Assembly (NCBI GenBank): GCA_025800215.1
Contig: JAOXSC010000221.1
Span: 1-64,000, forward strand
From: Marinibacterium sp.
Lineage (GTDB): Bacteria > Pseudomonadota > Alphaproteobacteria > Rhodobacterales > Rhodobacteraceae
Direction: 5' to 3'
Length of the DNA stretch: 64,000 bases
Shown: positions 45,094 through 54,292 of the stretch, in pieces
Numbering within the stretch: the stretch's first letter is position 1
Layout of the letters: each line of letters begins with the position of its first letter
Program-made: the position numbers and the translations under genes
Notes under the pieces: generated by a model
What the model saw: the letters and a program-made list of their open reading frames with translations, nothing else
Databases searched by the model: none
What the model was told of the DNA's origin: nothing

Positions 45094-46472
45094 GCAAAGC
45101 TTGCCGTCATCACCCCATAGACGGCCAGCGCGCAGATCACGTAGGGCAGGTTCCAGCGGATCAGGATCTCGCGCACGGGCACCCCCAGATCGCGCGATAC
45201 GCTCATGGCTCCGTAGGACACCGGCGACACCAGCCAGGAATGGCCCACCAGAAAGGCCGCCGACAGGATCAGAAGCGCATGATGCACCTGTGCGGTCTGC
45301 GGCTGGATAAAGAGATCGACAATCAGCGTGGCCGTGATCAGCGGGCTGATCCCCAGCACCGACAGCCCGAGCGCGGCGATGACACAGCCAAACAACACCA
45401 GTTCGGGCGCGACGGGCAGCGCCACCAGCACATCCCCAAGATGCAGCTGCCGAAAGATCGGCACCGCCAGCGTCGATACGAACCCGATGATCAGAAACAC
45501 GCTCAGCTCGCGCGTGCTGGCCTGGAACCGCGCGCTCAGGGCGCGCAGAAAGCCAGACACCTCGCCCGGCGACAGGGGCGAGCGCCCGATGGACAGCGAC
45601 TGGGCGGCAAAGAACACCACGCCCACAACCGGAAAGGCCAGCAGCAGCCCCAGCAGGCGCGGCCCCTGCAGGATTTCGCCCACGGCCCATGCGATGGCAG
45701 GCACCAGCGCCATGATCGCCAGCAATGCCAGCAGCGGCTTTGGTTCGGGGCGGGTCGAAAACCCGGCAAGGCCGACGGTGCCGGGGTTCTGGATCCGGTC
45801 CACCCATCGGCCGATCAGCACCAGCGTCACGCTCAGCCCCGCGCCAAACGGCAGATAGTCATGCCAGGCCATGTCCGGGAACATGCCGCTCAGGACCACG
45901 ATCACCAGCGACACCGGCGACCACAGCGGCACCATCGACACCCCGCGTTGAATGGCCGACGCGCTGCGCCGCCGGATCGTCTGGCGCGCCTGGGGCGACA
46001 GCGGCACCGCGCTGTCATCCAACGTCCGCCGCACCATGGTCAGAAACAGAGGGATGACACTGATGCTCAGCAACAGGCCCATCAGGTTCACCCCGACACT
46101 GATCGCATAATAGCGCCGTCCGGGTGGCTGGCGGACAAAGACACGGCCCACCCGTTCCACCAGATCAGAGCGGTCAACCGCAGGCGACAGAACCTGCAGC
46201 GACAGCATGAATGCCCCCAGTGACAGGCCGCTGGTCACCGCCTGCACCATCAGCTTCGGGCTCAGAACCCCAAGGCCCTGCGCCAGGACCACACAGCCGA
46301 TCGCCATGACCATCAGCCCCCTGAGGCTGGCATCAGGGTTGCGCAGCCGCGATGCCAGCACGACCAGCGCCGCAGCCCCGCCCAGAGCCAGCGCCCAGGG
46401 CCAGCCCCCCCAGGACACCGCGACACCGCAGAGGAATACCGTCCAGAAGGCCGCCGTCATGACATGCGGCAT
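45081..46472 (-). CDS. Polytopic inner-membrane protein, family not recognised
   Basis: 463 residues with about 11-12 hydrophobic segments. Features are polar motifs between helices (RRTLDDSAVPLSPQARQTIR, GLSVLGISPLITATLIVDLF) and a conserved-looking GHSWLVSPVSYGAMSVSRDL near the end. The layout resembles secondary ion or organic-acid transporters, but I cannot assign a family. It starts 13 bases after the SDR stop and is the last intact gene of the beta-oxidation operon, so transport of the pathway substrate or product is possible (inference). A GTG lies directly before the chosen ATG. Its 3' end abuts the broken ligase. Confidence 0.75.
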   Translation of the reverse strand: MPHVMTAAFWTVFLCGVAVSWGGWPWALALGGAAALVVLASRLRNPDASLRGLMVMAIGCVVLAQGLGVLSPKLMVQAVTSGLSLGAFMLSLQVLSPAVDRSDLVERVGRVFVRQPPGRRYYAISVGVNLMGLLLSISVIPLFLTMVRRTLDDSAVPLSPQARQTIRRRSASAIQRGVSMVPLWSPVSLVIVVLSGMFPDMAWHDYLPFGAGLSVTLVLIGRWVDRIQNPGTVGLAGFSTRPEPKPLLALLAIMALVPAIAWAVGEILQGPRLLGLLLAFPVVGVVFFAAQSLSIGRSPLSPGEVSGFLRALSARFQASTRELSVFLIIGFVSTLAVPIFRQLHLGDVLVALPVAPELVLFGCVIAALGLSVLGISPLITATLIVDLFIQPQTAQVHHALLILSAAFLVGHSWLVSPVSYGAMSVSRDLGVPVREILIRWNLPYVICALAVYGVMTASFAWLS

Positions 46473-46485
46473 CACGCGCGCGCCA

Positions 46486-47214
46486 TCACCAGGGTTCGGT
46501 CGCGGGGCGGATCTGGGTTTCGAACATCCAGGCGTCGCGCGGCTGTTTCCACAGCTGCAGATAGGTCTGCGCCACCGAATTGGGATCCATCAGAACCCGA
46601 TCATCGGGGTTGCCGCCACGCGCGGCGATCCGTTCGCGCACCCAGGCGGTGTCGACACCGGAATCGATCACCAGATGCGCCACGTGGATCCCCTGCGGCA
46701 TCAACTCGCGCGCGGCCGATTCCGCCACCGCCCGGATGCCGAATTTGGCGCTGGCAAAGGCGGCAAACCCCGCATTCCCCCGCAGCCCCGCCGTCGCCCC
46801 GGTGAAAAAGATCTTGCCGGTGCCGCGCGGCAGCATCGCGCGGGCCGCTTCGCGCCCGGTCAGGAACCCCGCATAGCAGGCCATTTCCCAGACCTTGCGG
46901 AACACCCGTTCGGTGGTGTCGACAAAGGGGAAATTCACGTTGGCGCCGATATTGAAGATACAGACTTCGATCGGGCCGACGGCTTCGGCGTCCTTGATAA
47001 ACGCAATGACTTCGTCTTCCTTGCGGGCATCAAGCGATTTGCCGATCATCCGGCCCCCTGCGGCGGTGATCTCGTCCACCAGCGGCTGCAGCTTGTCGCC
47101 ATTACGGCGCCCTGCGATCACGGTAAAGCCTTCGGCCGCAAAGGCCCGGCAGATCGCCGCGCCAATGAAATCCCCGGCCCCGACCACAACGACGGTTTGT
47201 GCACGTTCTTGCAT
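46486..47214 (-). CDS. Atypical short-chain dehydrogenase/reductase (Phe in place of catalytic Tyr)
   Basis: 242 residues with a Rossmann start VVVVGAGDFIGAAICRAF, less canonical than TGxxxGIG. Where classical SDRs have YxxxK this protein has FASAK (GFAAFASAKFGIRAVAES), so the catalytic Tyr is replaced by Phe while Lys remains. The Ser-equivalent region reads FFTGATAGLRG. It may use another acid, act on an unusual substrate, or serve only in binding. It sits between the isomerase and the membrane-protein gene in the minus-strand operon, 35 bases from the isomerase stop. Confidence 0.85.
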   Translation of the reverse strand: MQERAQTVVVVGAGDFIGAAICRAFAAEGFTVIAGRRNGDKLQPLVDEITAAGGRMIGKSLDARKEDEVIAFIKDAEAVGPIEVCIFNIGANVNFPFVDTTERVFRKVWEMACYAGFLTGREAARAMLPRGTGKIFFTGATAGLRGNAGFAAFASAKFGIRAVAESAARELMPQGIHVAHLVIDSGVDTAWVRERIAARGGNPDDRVLMDPNSVAQTYLQLWKQPRDAWMFETQIRPATEPW

Positions 47215-47249
47215 GTCCTGTCCTTTTTGCGATTGCGATCCGCAACGGA

Positions 47250-47864
47250 TCAGGCGGCCAGCCCCGCCAGGTGTTCTTCAAGCTGGTTCAGGCGATCTTT
47301 TCCGAAATAGATCTCGCCATCATAGTGAAAGGTCGGAGAGCCGAAATCGCCCGCCGCAACGGCTGCGCTGGTGTTGGCCACCAGCGCGTCCTTGACGCTC
47401 TGATCCGAGGTCATGCCCAGGATCTGCGCAGCATCCAGCCCGCCCGCGGTCAGCCAGTCGGTCAGCACCGCGTCATCGCCCAGGTTCTGTTCGTCCCGCC
47501 ACATGCCCTGAAAGACCCGGTCGGCATAGGTGTCGAACACCCCAAGCCGCTGCGCGGCCACCGCTCCGCGCATCAGTTTCAGCGTGATGATCGGAAAGAA
47601 CGGGTTAAAGCGGAACTGATCGGCGATGCCATGGCGTTCGGTAAAGCGCAGCAGGTCGCGGCGTTCATATTTGACCTTGTTGTCGATGCCCGCGTTGCGT
47701 TCGCCGGGCGCCATGTTGCCGGTGGCGCGGAACACCCCGCCCACCAGCACCGGCACATAGTCGAACCGCGCCCCCTGCCGCGCCGCGATGCCCGGCACAA
47801 GAAGATGGGACAGATAGGAATTCGGACTGCCGAAATCGAAATGAAACTTGACGATCTTTTCCAC
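47250..47864 (-). CDS. DsbA-like 2-hydroxychromene-2-carboxylate isomerase family protein
   Basis: 204 residues of the thioredoxin-like kappa-GST/HCCA isomerase family. The N-terminal FHFDFGSPNSYLSH has Ser where DsbA has the Cys pair, as expected for this family. A helical insertion carries RFNPFFPIITLKLMRG and the C-terminal GSPTFHYDGEIYFGKDRL closes the thioredoxin fold. Members isomerise aromatic ring-cleavage intermediates with glutathione; here the substrate is uncertain. GTG start with AGGAG upstream. It lies 24 bases after the FadJ-like gene. Confidence 0.85.
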   Translation of the reverse strand: MEKIVKFHFDFGSPNSYLSHLLVPGIAARQGARFDYVPVLVGGVFRATGNMAPGERNAGIDNKVKYERRDLLRFTERHGIADQFRFNPFFPIITLKLMRGAVAAQRLGVFDTYADRVFQGMWRDEQNLGDDAVLTDWLTAGGLDAAQILGMTSDQSVKDALVANTSAAVAAGDFGSPTFHYDGEIYFGKDRLNQLEEHLAGLAA

Positions 47865-47888
47865 GGGTTGGCTCCTGTTCTGGTCCGG

Positions 47889-49988
47889 TCAATTGCGGGG
47901 TGCTGTGCGGGTCAGCCCGGCGATGGGCAGGCGGCGTTCGGCACAGTCCTTCAGCAGCGGCGCGGGGGCATAATCGTCACCGAATTGGGACTGCCAGGCG
48001 CGCAGCCGATCCAGAATCACCGGCGCGCCGATCTGATCGGCATAGTGCATCGGCCCGCCGCGATAGACCGGCCAGCCATATCCGTTGAGCCAGACCGTAT
48101 CTATGTCGGACGCGCGCTCCGCGATGCCTTCGCCCATGATGTGCAGACCTTCGTTGATCATCATGAACAGCGGGCGCTGCAGGATCTCATCATCGGAAAT
48201 CGCACGCGCGACATGGCCGTGACGGGCACGGAACGTGTCGATGATTGCTAGCGTCTGATCCGACGGGCTGGGGCGGCGGTTTTCGTCATAGTCGTAGTAT
48301 CCCGCCCCCGCCTTATGCCCATGACGGCCTGCTTCATTGAGCATTTCGCGAATGGTGCGGCTGGCGGTGGTGTCGCGATCCCACCGCAGATCAAGCCCTG
48401 CCAGATCCCCCATGGCAAAGGGGCCCATCGGAAACCCGAAGTCATAAAGCACCCGGTCCACGTCATAGGGGCTTGCACCTTCAAGGATCAGGCGATTGGC
48501 CTCGCGCTGGCGCAGTTCCAGCATGCGGTTTCCGACAAAGCCGTGACAGACCCCGACCAGAACCGGCACCTTCGCGATGGTCTTGGCCAGCGCCATGCAG
48601 GTGGCGATCACATCCGGCGCGGTGGCGCTGCCGCGCACGATCTCGAGCAGCCTCATCACATTGGCAGGCGAAAAGAAATGCAGCCCGATCACATCGCCCG
48701 GACGCCCCGTTTCGACGGCGATCTCGTTGATGTCCAGATAGGATGTGTTCGACGCCAGGATCGCGCCGGGTTTGCAGATGCCGTCCAGCTCGCGAAAGAT
48801 CGCCTTCTTGACGTCCATCACCTCGAACGCGGCCTCGATCACCAGATCACAATCGGCCAGTGCGCGATTGCCGATGGCGCCCGTGATCAGGCCCATGCGG
48901 GTGTCGACATCGGCCTCGGACAGGCCCCCACGCCGCGCGGTGCGCTCATAGTTGCGCCGGATCGTGGCCAGCCCGCGATCCAGCGCATCCTGAGCGCGCT
49001 CGACCATGATCACCGGGATCCCGGCATTGGCAAAATTCATCGCGATGCCCCCGCCCATGGTGCCAGCACCGATCACACCGACACGGGCGATCGGGCGCCG
49101 GGGCGTGCCGGCGGCAAGATCGGGCACGCGCGCGGCCTGACGTTCGGCAAAGAACGCATAGCGCATCGCCTTGGACTGCGGCCCGTCGCACAGCTCGACA
49201 AAAAGCGCGCGCTCGCGTTGCAGCGCGGCGTCAAAGGGCAGATCCAGCGCGGCTTCCAACGCGGCCCGGATATGGCCCGGCGCCACCCGCCCGCGCAGCT
49301 TGCGCGCATGGGTGCGTGCAAACGTGTCAAAGATCGACCGATCCGCCCGTGCCGGGGCCAGCGCGGCATCTTCGTCGCGCAACCGGCGCAGGGGCCGTGC
49401 ATCGGCCACCAGCCTGCGGGCAAACGCGATGGCCCCGCTGCGCAGCGCCTCGTCCTCGAACACCGCGTCCAGAATGCCCAGATCCAGTGCTTCGGGCGCG
49501 GGCACGCGCGTGCCGAAGGTGATCAGCTCGAGCGCCTTTTGCATGCCGACGATCCGGGGCAGACGCTGGGTGCCGCCGGCACCGGGCAGCAGGCCCACAT
49601 GGACCTCGGGCAGCCCCACCTGCGCCGATGTGGCGGCGACGCGGTAATGGCAGGCCAGCGCAACTTCGAACCCGCCGCCCAATGCGGTGCCGTGGATCGC
49701 GGCCACCACCGGTTTGTCGGCCCCTTCGATGGCCGACAGAACATGGTCCAGCGTGGGATCCTGCGGCGGCTTGCCGAATTCGGTCAGATCCGCCCCCGCG
49801 ATAAAGGTGCGCCCGGCGCAGATCAGCACCACGGCGTGCACGTGATCGGCCTGCCCGGCGGCGGCCAGCGCATCGGCAAGGCCCGCACGCACCGCCACCG
49901 ACAGCGCATTCACAGGCGGAGCGTTCAGGGTGATGATGCCGATCCCGTATTCGACGGTGAAATCGACAACCGCATTGATGCTGGTCAT
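47889..49988 (-). CDS. Bifunctional enoyl-CoA hydratase / 3-hydroxyacyl-CoA dehydrogenase (FadJ-like)
   Basis: A fusion of 699 residues. The N-terminal crotonase domain (about 1-190) has [29 protein letters not shown] and the active-site stretch [20 protein letters not shown]. The dehydrogenase half starts near 300 with [20 protein letters not shown] (NAD binding). It continues with [29 protein letters not shown] and [17 protein letters not shown], and has two C-terminal dimerisation domains. It hydrates 2-enoyl-CoA and oxidises the 3-hydroxyacyl-CoA formed. No thiolase gene lies in this window, so the last step must come from elsewhere or use another route. Confidence 0.94.
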   Translation of the reverse strand: MTSINAVVDFTVEYGIGIITLNAPPVNALSVAVRAGLADALAAAGQADHVHAVVLICAGRTFIAGADLTEFGKPPQDPTLDHVLSAIEGADKPVVAAIHGTALGGGFEVALACHYRVAATSAQVGLPEVHVGLLPGAGGTQRLPRIVGMQKALELITFGTRVPAPEALDLGILDAVFEDEALRSGAIAFARRLVADARPLRRLRDEDAALAPARADRSIFDTFARTHARKLRGRVAPGHIRAALEAALDLPFDAALQRERALFVELCDGPQSKAMRYAFFAERQAARVPDLAAGTPRRPIARVGVIGAGTMGGGIAMNFANAGIPVIMVERAQDALDRGLATIRRNYERTARRGGLSEADVDTRMGLITGAIGNRALADCDLVIEAAFEVMDVKKAIFRELDGICKPGAILASNTSYLDINEIAVETGRPGDVIGLHFFSPANVMRLLEIVRGSATAPDVIATCMALAKTIAKVPVLVGVCHGFVGNRMLELRQREANRLILEGASPYDVDRVLYDFGFPMGPFAMGDLAGLDLRWDRDTTASRTIREMLNEAGRHGHKAGAGYYDYDENRRPSPSDQTLAIIDTFRARHGHVARAISDDEILQRPLFMMINEGLHIMGEGIAERASDIDTVWLNGYGWPVYRGGPMHYADQIGAPVILDRLRAWQSQFGDDYAPAPLLKDCAERRLPIAGLTRTAPRN

Positions 49989-50011
49989 GGGTGTGATCCT
50001 GTCCTGACCCG

Positions 50012-50782
50012 TCAGATCGCCGTCAGGCCGCCATCAATCGCCAGCGTGGTGCCGGTGATCATACTGCCCGCGTCCGAACAATACAGCAGCGTTGCGCCCT
50101 TGAGGTCTTCGCTGCCGCCGATCCGCCCCAGCGGGTTGCGCGCGGCCACCGCGTCGCGCCCCAGCTGATCCAGCGTGCCCTTGGTCATCTTGCTTTCGAA
50201 CATGCCGGGCGCGAGCGCGTTCACGGTGATGCCGTGTTCGCCCCATTCATGCGCCAGCGCCCGCGTCAGGTTCACCACCGCCGCCTTTGAGGTGTTATAG
50301 GCCACGATCCCCTTGTTCCCCTTCAGCCCGGCAATCGACGCCAGGTTCAGGATCCGCCCGCCGCCATTGGGGATCATCGTATCGCGCGCGATCAGCTGGC
50401 TGAGCCGGAAGACCGAGCGCACATTCAGCTCCATCAGCTTGTCCCAGGCCTCCATCGTGTGATCGACCGCAGCACTGCCCCAGGTCGCCCCGGCATTGTT
50501 GACCAGGATGTCGACCCGGCCCAGGATCTCGATGGCGCGGGCGGCCAGGGCGACGATGTCGTCATCCTTGCGATTGTCGGCCACCACGTAGTCGACGGTG
50601 ATGCCGCGCGCCTCAAGATGGGCCTTGGCGTCCTGCAGATCCGCCTCTTTGCGCGACGAGATCACCAGCCGGGCGCCATTGTCGCCCAAGGCTTCGGCCA
50701 TCTGCAAGCCCAGCCCGCGTGAACCGCCGGTGATCAGCGCGGTCTTCCCGCTGAGGTCGAATAGGTCGCTTGCCTTGGTCAT
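50012..50782 (-). CDS. Short-chain dehydrogenase/reductase (FabG-like)
   Basis: 256 residues, classical SDR. TGGSRGLGLQMAEAL binds the cofactor, NNAGATWG is the conserved structural motif, and the catalytic Ser and YxxxK are seen in LNLASIAGLKG and YNTSKAAVVNLTRA. The C-terminus TGTTLAIDGGLTAI is typical. It probably reduces or oxidises a 3-oxo/3-hydroxyacyl-CoA or a ring alcohol in this pathway. It lies between the acyl-CoA dehydrogenase and the FadJ-like gene with gaps of 37 and 23 bases. Confidence 0.92.
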   Translation of the reverse strand: MTKASDLFDLSGKTALITGGSRGLGLQMAEALGDNGARLVISSRKEADLQDAKAHLEARGITVDYVVADNRKDDDIVALAARAIEILGRVDILVNNAGATWGSAAVDHTMEAWDKLMELNVRSVFRLSQLIARDTMIPNGGGRILNLASIAGLKGNKGIVAYNTSKAAVVNLTRALAHEWGEHGITVNALAPGMFESKMTKGTLDQLGRDAVAARNPLGRIGGSEDLKGATLLYCSDAGSMITGTTLAIDGGLTAI

Positions 50783-50819
50783 TGTCCTGTCCTTTCGGGT
50801 GTTGTCGGGATGCGGCGGA

Positions 50820-52583
50820 TCACACCGCCTGTGCAGGCAGATCCATCAGCCCCTGTGCGGTCAGCGCCACAACGGCGCCAAGATATTCCGTCTTGGGAAG
50901 CTCGCGTTCGAACCAGTAGCGCGCGAGGATCCGTTTGCGCTGCACCAGCGCCGGATCCAGATCGCCCTGCGCGCCCAAGGCCGCGCGCGCCGATTTCAGC
51001 CACATCAGCGCCAGCACCGTGTGCCCCGTCATGGTCAGGAAATCCGCCGCAGCCCCGGCCAGGTCATAGCCCTGCCCGGCCATCAGCCCCGTGCCCGCCT
51101 GTTCAAGCAGATCGGCCGCACGGGCAAGGGCGGCAACCTGCGGGCCCAGCCCCAAACAGCGCGCACCGGCGCGGGCTTCGGCGCGGATCTCGGCCAGCAG
51201 GCTGGCAAAGGCCGCGCCCTGCCCCAGCCGCAGCTTGCGCGTCACCAGATCATGGGCCTGCACGCCGTTGGCGCCTTCATAAAGCTGCAGGATGCGGGCA
51301 TCGCGCACCAGCTGTTCGATCCCCGTTTCGGTGATGAACCCATGCCCGCCCCAGACCTGCATCGCCGCACCAAGCGCATCCGATCCACGGTCCGACAGAT
51401 AGGCCTTGATCACCGGGGTCAGCAGAGCCCCCACCAGCGGCCCATGCGCCACCCCCGGCTCCTGATCCTGCAGCAGCCGCCCCGCCCATGCCACCAGCGC
51501 GCGCCCGCCTTCGGCAAAGGCGCTCATCCCCAGCAGCACGCGGCGGATGTCGGGGTGGCAGATGATCGGGTCCGCACCACCCGCCCCCCGGTCCGCCGGA
51601 TCCAGCGCCTGCCCCGCCAGCCGGTCGCGGGCATAGTCGGCGGCGTTCTGCACCGCGCGCTCGGTCAGCGCGACCGCCTGCAGGCCGGTGCCCAGACGGG
51701 CGGTATTCATCATGTCGAACATGCCGCTCATGTTTGCGGCCCGCGATGCCGCGCCGCTGTCTGCGGTGGCGCGCGACGCGCCCAGCCGATAGCCGGTGGC
51801 CCCGTCGAACCGCAGCGTGCAGGTGGCGCTGCCCCGGATGCCCATCTTGGTTTCGATGCCGCCGGTCGACATGGCGTTTTCGGCCCCCATCTGTCCGGTC
51901 TCGGGGTCGATCTGCCACCGGGGCACCAGAAACAGGGCCACGGTCGAAATGTCATCGTGATAGGCGCCCGCATCATCCGGCAGCTTGGCCAGGACCAGAT
52001 GCATGATGTTGTCAGTCAGATCCTGATCGCCACCGGTGATGAAGATCTTGGTGCCGGTGATGGCGAAACTGCCATCGGGCCGGGGCTCTGCACGGGTTGT
52101 CATCCGGCGCAGGTCGGTGCCGCAATGAGGCTCGGTCAGGCACATGGTCCCGCACCAGTCGCCCGATGCCATGCGCGGCACCACATGGGTCTGCATCCAG
52201 CCCGCCCCGGTGCGCCGGATCACCGTGCGCGCCCCGCTGGTCAGCGTCACATAGAGCCCAAGCGCCATGTTCGACGCGGCGAGAAATTCCTTGATCGCCA
52301 GATGCGTGACGCCCGGCAGCCCGGTTTCATCCTGCGTGCTCTGCCAGCCCGCCGCACACAGCGCCGCATAGGCGGGGTGAAACAGGTCGGGCACCCGCAC
52401 ACGGCCGTTTTCGAACCGGCAGCCCGCCGCATCGCCGGCTGCATTGGTGGGCGCGATGTCCTGTTCGAAGAACCGCGCCGCCGCAGTCAGCGCGGCCAGG
52501 CTGTCATCAACATCATCGACCGCAAAGACATGGCGCAGCAGGAACGCATAATCCGCCACCGGCGCCCGGTAGCTCAGGCTCAT
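50820..52583 (-). CDS. Acyl-CoA dehydrogenase
   Basis: 587 residues, the long acyl-CoA dehydrogenase type with an extra C-terminal domain. Motifs: CLTEPHCGTDL (FAD and substrate), ITGTKIFITGGDQDL, GIRGSATCTLRFDGATGYR and the catalytic-Glu loop LQLYEGANGVQAHDLVTRKL. It introduces the first double bond into an acyl-CoA and passes electrons to ETF. The start is placed at ATG 52583, four bases after the upstream hydratase stop, because the family N-terminus begins there. Chain-length preference cannot be told from sequence alone. Confidence 0.93.
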   Translation of the reverse strand: MSLSYRAPVADYAFLLRHVFAVDDVDDSLAALTAAARFFEQDIAPTNAAGDAAGCRFENGRVRVPDLFHPAYAALCAAGWQSTQDETGLPGVTHLAIKEFLAASNMALGLYVTLTSGARTVIRRTGAGWMQTHVVPRMASGDWCGTMCLTEPHCGTDLRRMTTRAEPRPDGSFAITGTKIFITGGDQDLTDNIMHLVLAKLPDDAGAYHDDISTVALFLVPRWQIDPETGQMGAENAMSTGGIETKMGIRGSATCTLRFDGATGYRLGASRATADSGAASRAANMSGMFDMMNTARLGTGLQAVALTERAVQNAADYARDRLAGQALDPADRGAGGADPIICHPDIRRVLLGMSAFAEGGRALVAWAGRLLQDQEPGVAHGPLVGALLTPVIKAYLSDRGSDALGAAMQVWGGHGFITETGIEQLVRDARILQLYEGANGVQAHDLVTRKLRLGQGAAFASLLAEIRAEARAGARCLGLGPQVAALARAADLLEQAGTGLMAGQGYDLAGAAADFLTMTGHTVLALMWLKSARAALGAQGDLDPALVQRKRILARYWFERELPKTEYLGAVVALTAQGLMDLPAQAV

Positions 52584-52587
52584 CGCG

Positions 52588-53370
52588 TCAGCGCCCGGTA
52601 AAGACCGCGGCGCGGCGCTCGACAAAGGACGCGATGCCTTCGCGCATATCTTCGCTGCTCATGACCTTTTCGCGGATCTCGGGGATGACGTCGATGGCCG
52701 CCTGTTCGCCCTGTTCAATGAATTTGCGGCCCGCAACCTTCATCGCCTGAACACCCAGAGGCGCGTTCTGGCAGATCAGCTGCGCGATCTCCATCGCGCG
52801 GTCGGTTTCCGCGCCCGTGTCGACAACCTCTTGCACGAGGCCGATGCGATACGCCTCGTCCGGGCCGAATTCGTCGCAGAGCATCAGGTGATACATCGCA
52901 TTGCCCCAGCCCGCGCGCGTCACATAGCGGAAATGCGCCCCCCCGAGCGGCGCGATGCCGCGTTTCGATTCCAGCTGGCAGAAGCGCGTGCCGCGACCCG
53001 CCACCACGATGTCACCGGCCAGCATGATTTCAATGCCGATGGTAAAGCAGATCCCCTTGACCGCCGTGATGATCGGTTTGCTGCCCTGTTTGCGAAGGCC
53101 AAACGGATCCTGATGCTCGTCGGGGATCTGATGCGGCGTCGCCTTGGGTCCGAAGAATTTGGGCATGTCCAGACCGGCGGTGAAATCGGGCCCTTCGGCG
53201 CAGATCACCCCGGCCCAGAGATCGGGATTGTCTTCAAGTTCGGTCAGGGCGGCGGCCAGCTCTTCCATCATCTGCGGATGAAAGGCGTTCTTCTTGGTCG
53301 GGTTGTCGATGGTGATCCGAAGCACCCGCCCCACGATGTCACGGCGGATGACGCCTGGTGTCTCATTCAT
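52588..53370 (-). CDS. Enoyl-CoA hydratase/isomerase family protein
   Basis: 260 residues, crotonase fold. FTAGLDMPKFFG and VKGICFTIGIEIMLAGDIVVA form the CoA and oxyanion pocket. CQLESKRGIAPLGGAHFRYV corresponds to the catalytic loop; the usual first Glu position is not clear, so it could be an isomerase or hydrolase. ATG 53370 is chosen because GGGGAGG lies 8 bases upstream. It is the first gene of the large minus-strand operon and its promoter (TTGACA at 53457-53452) carries operator site C. Confidence 0.88.
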   Translation of the reverse strand: MNETPGVIRRDIVGRVLRITIDNPTKKNAFHPQMMEELAAALTELEDNPDLWAGVICAEGPDFTAGLDMPKFFGPKATPHQIPDEHQDPFGLRKQGSKPIITAVKGICFTIGIEIMLAGDIVVAGRGTRFCQLESKRGIAPLGGAHFRYVTRAGWGNAMYHLMLCDEFGPDEAYRIGLVQEVVDTGAETDRAMEIAQLICQNAPLGVQAMKVAGRKFIEQGEQAAIDVIPEIREKVMSSEDMREGIASFVERRAAVFTGR

Positions 53371-53432
53371 ATGCCCGGCCTCCCCAACCGTTCCGCTGTC
53401 GCGGATTTGAATGACGTTCCTCATGCATCAGA

Positions 53433-53457
53433 ATGACATACATCATGCTGATGTCAA
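53433..53457 (-). promoter_or_regulatory. Promoter of the main beta-oxidation operon with operator site C
   Basis: On the minus strand a perfect -35 TTGACA (53457-53452) is followed by the operator-like sequence. Read on the plus strand it is ATGACATACATCATGCT (53433-53449), matching site B in 13 of 17 positions. It contains its own dyad ACATCA-TGC-TGATGT (53440-53454). The -10 is not clear. Confidence 0.45.
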
Positions 53458-53490
53458 GCCACCTGCCACTGAACCTTGCCCGGAGCGCGC

Positions 53491-53518
53491 GTTTTGCATT
53501 ACCGTTATCATGCAAAAC
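53491..53518. promoter_or_regulatory. Perfect 9-bp inverted repeat upstream of the plus-strand hydratase
   Basis: GTTTTGCAT (53491-53499) and ATGCAAAAC (53510-53518) are exact inverted repeats with a 10-base spacer, centred 36 bases before the hydratase start. The right arm with its neighbour, ATCATGCAAA, also occurs in site B at 57641-57650. It may be a second regulator site. Confidence 0.5.
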
Positions 53519-53539
53519 CGTTGCCAGCAGGGCCCCGTC

Positions 53540-54292
53540 ATGACCGTTCAGATCACCCACCACGACACCATCTGCCTGATCACGCTTGACCGCCCGGACC
53601 GAATGAACGCGGTGAACGCTGCGCTCAGGCGCGATCTGATCGCCGCGCTGTCGGACGCCAATTCAGACCCCGGCATCGGCGCCATCGTCCTGACCGGGGC
53701 GGGCGACCGCGCCTTTTCGGCCGGTCAGGATCTGCAGGAAACCCGTGCCATGGCGCAGGCCGACATCCCCGGCTGGCTTGATCACCAGCGGGCGATGTAT
53801 CAGGCGGTGCGCGATCTCGACAAAGCCTGCGTGGTGGCGATCAACGGCGTCGCGGCGGGGGCGGGGTTTCAGATCGCGCTCTGCGCCGATCTGAGGGTCA
53901 CCCATGGGGCGGCACGTCTGGGGCAGCCCGAAATCCGGGCCGGTCTGGCCAGCATCGTCGGCACCTATCTGATGAGCCTGCATCTGCCGCTTGCCGCCAA
54001 CACCCAGCTGTCGCTGACCGGAGAGCTGATCGACGGGCACAGCGCCCATCGCCTGGGGCTGATCAATCATCTGGTGGATCGCGATCAGGTGCTGGGCACC
54101 GCCATGGATCAGGCGCGCAAGCTTGCCGCGCTGCCGCCCACGGCGATGCGGGTGTCCAAGGCGCGCCTGCGCGACATGACACAACCCGGATTTGACGCCG
54201 CCTGCGATGCCGCCGTCGCCCTGCAGCTTGCCTGCTATGCCAGCGGCGAACCCCAGGCCGCGCAAGAGGCGTTCCTGGCGCGCGCCCGCTAG
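53540..54292 (+). CDS. Enoyl-CoA hydratase/isomerase family protein (second)
   Basis: 250 residues, crotonase fold. FSAGQDLQETRAM and INGVAAGAGFQIALCADLRV are the CoA-binding and oxyanion parts; GQPEIRAGLASIVGTYLM contains the first catalytic Glu position. It resembles PaaG/PaaB-type enzymes, but the exact reaction is open. The ATG at 53540 is chosen by alignment to the family start; the ribosome-binding site is weak (AGGG 10 bases away). Its stop overlaps the convergent TesB stop in a shared CTAG. It is the only plus-strand gene in the beta-oxidation block. Confidence 0.87.
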   Translation: MTVQITHHDTICLITLDRPDRMNAVNAALRRDLIAALSDANSDPGIGAIVLTGAGDRAFSAGQDLQETRAMAQADIPGWLDHQRAMYQAVRDLDKACVVAINGVAAGAGFQIALCADLRVTHGAARLGQPEIRAGLASIVGTYLMSLHLPLAANTQLSLTGELIDGHSAHRLGLINHLVDRDQVLGTAMDQARKLAALPPTAMRVSKARLRDMTQPGFDAACDAAVALQLACYASGEPQAAQEAFLARAR

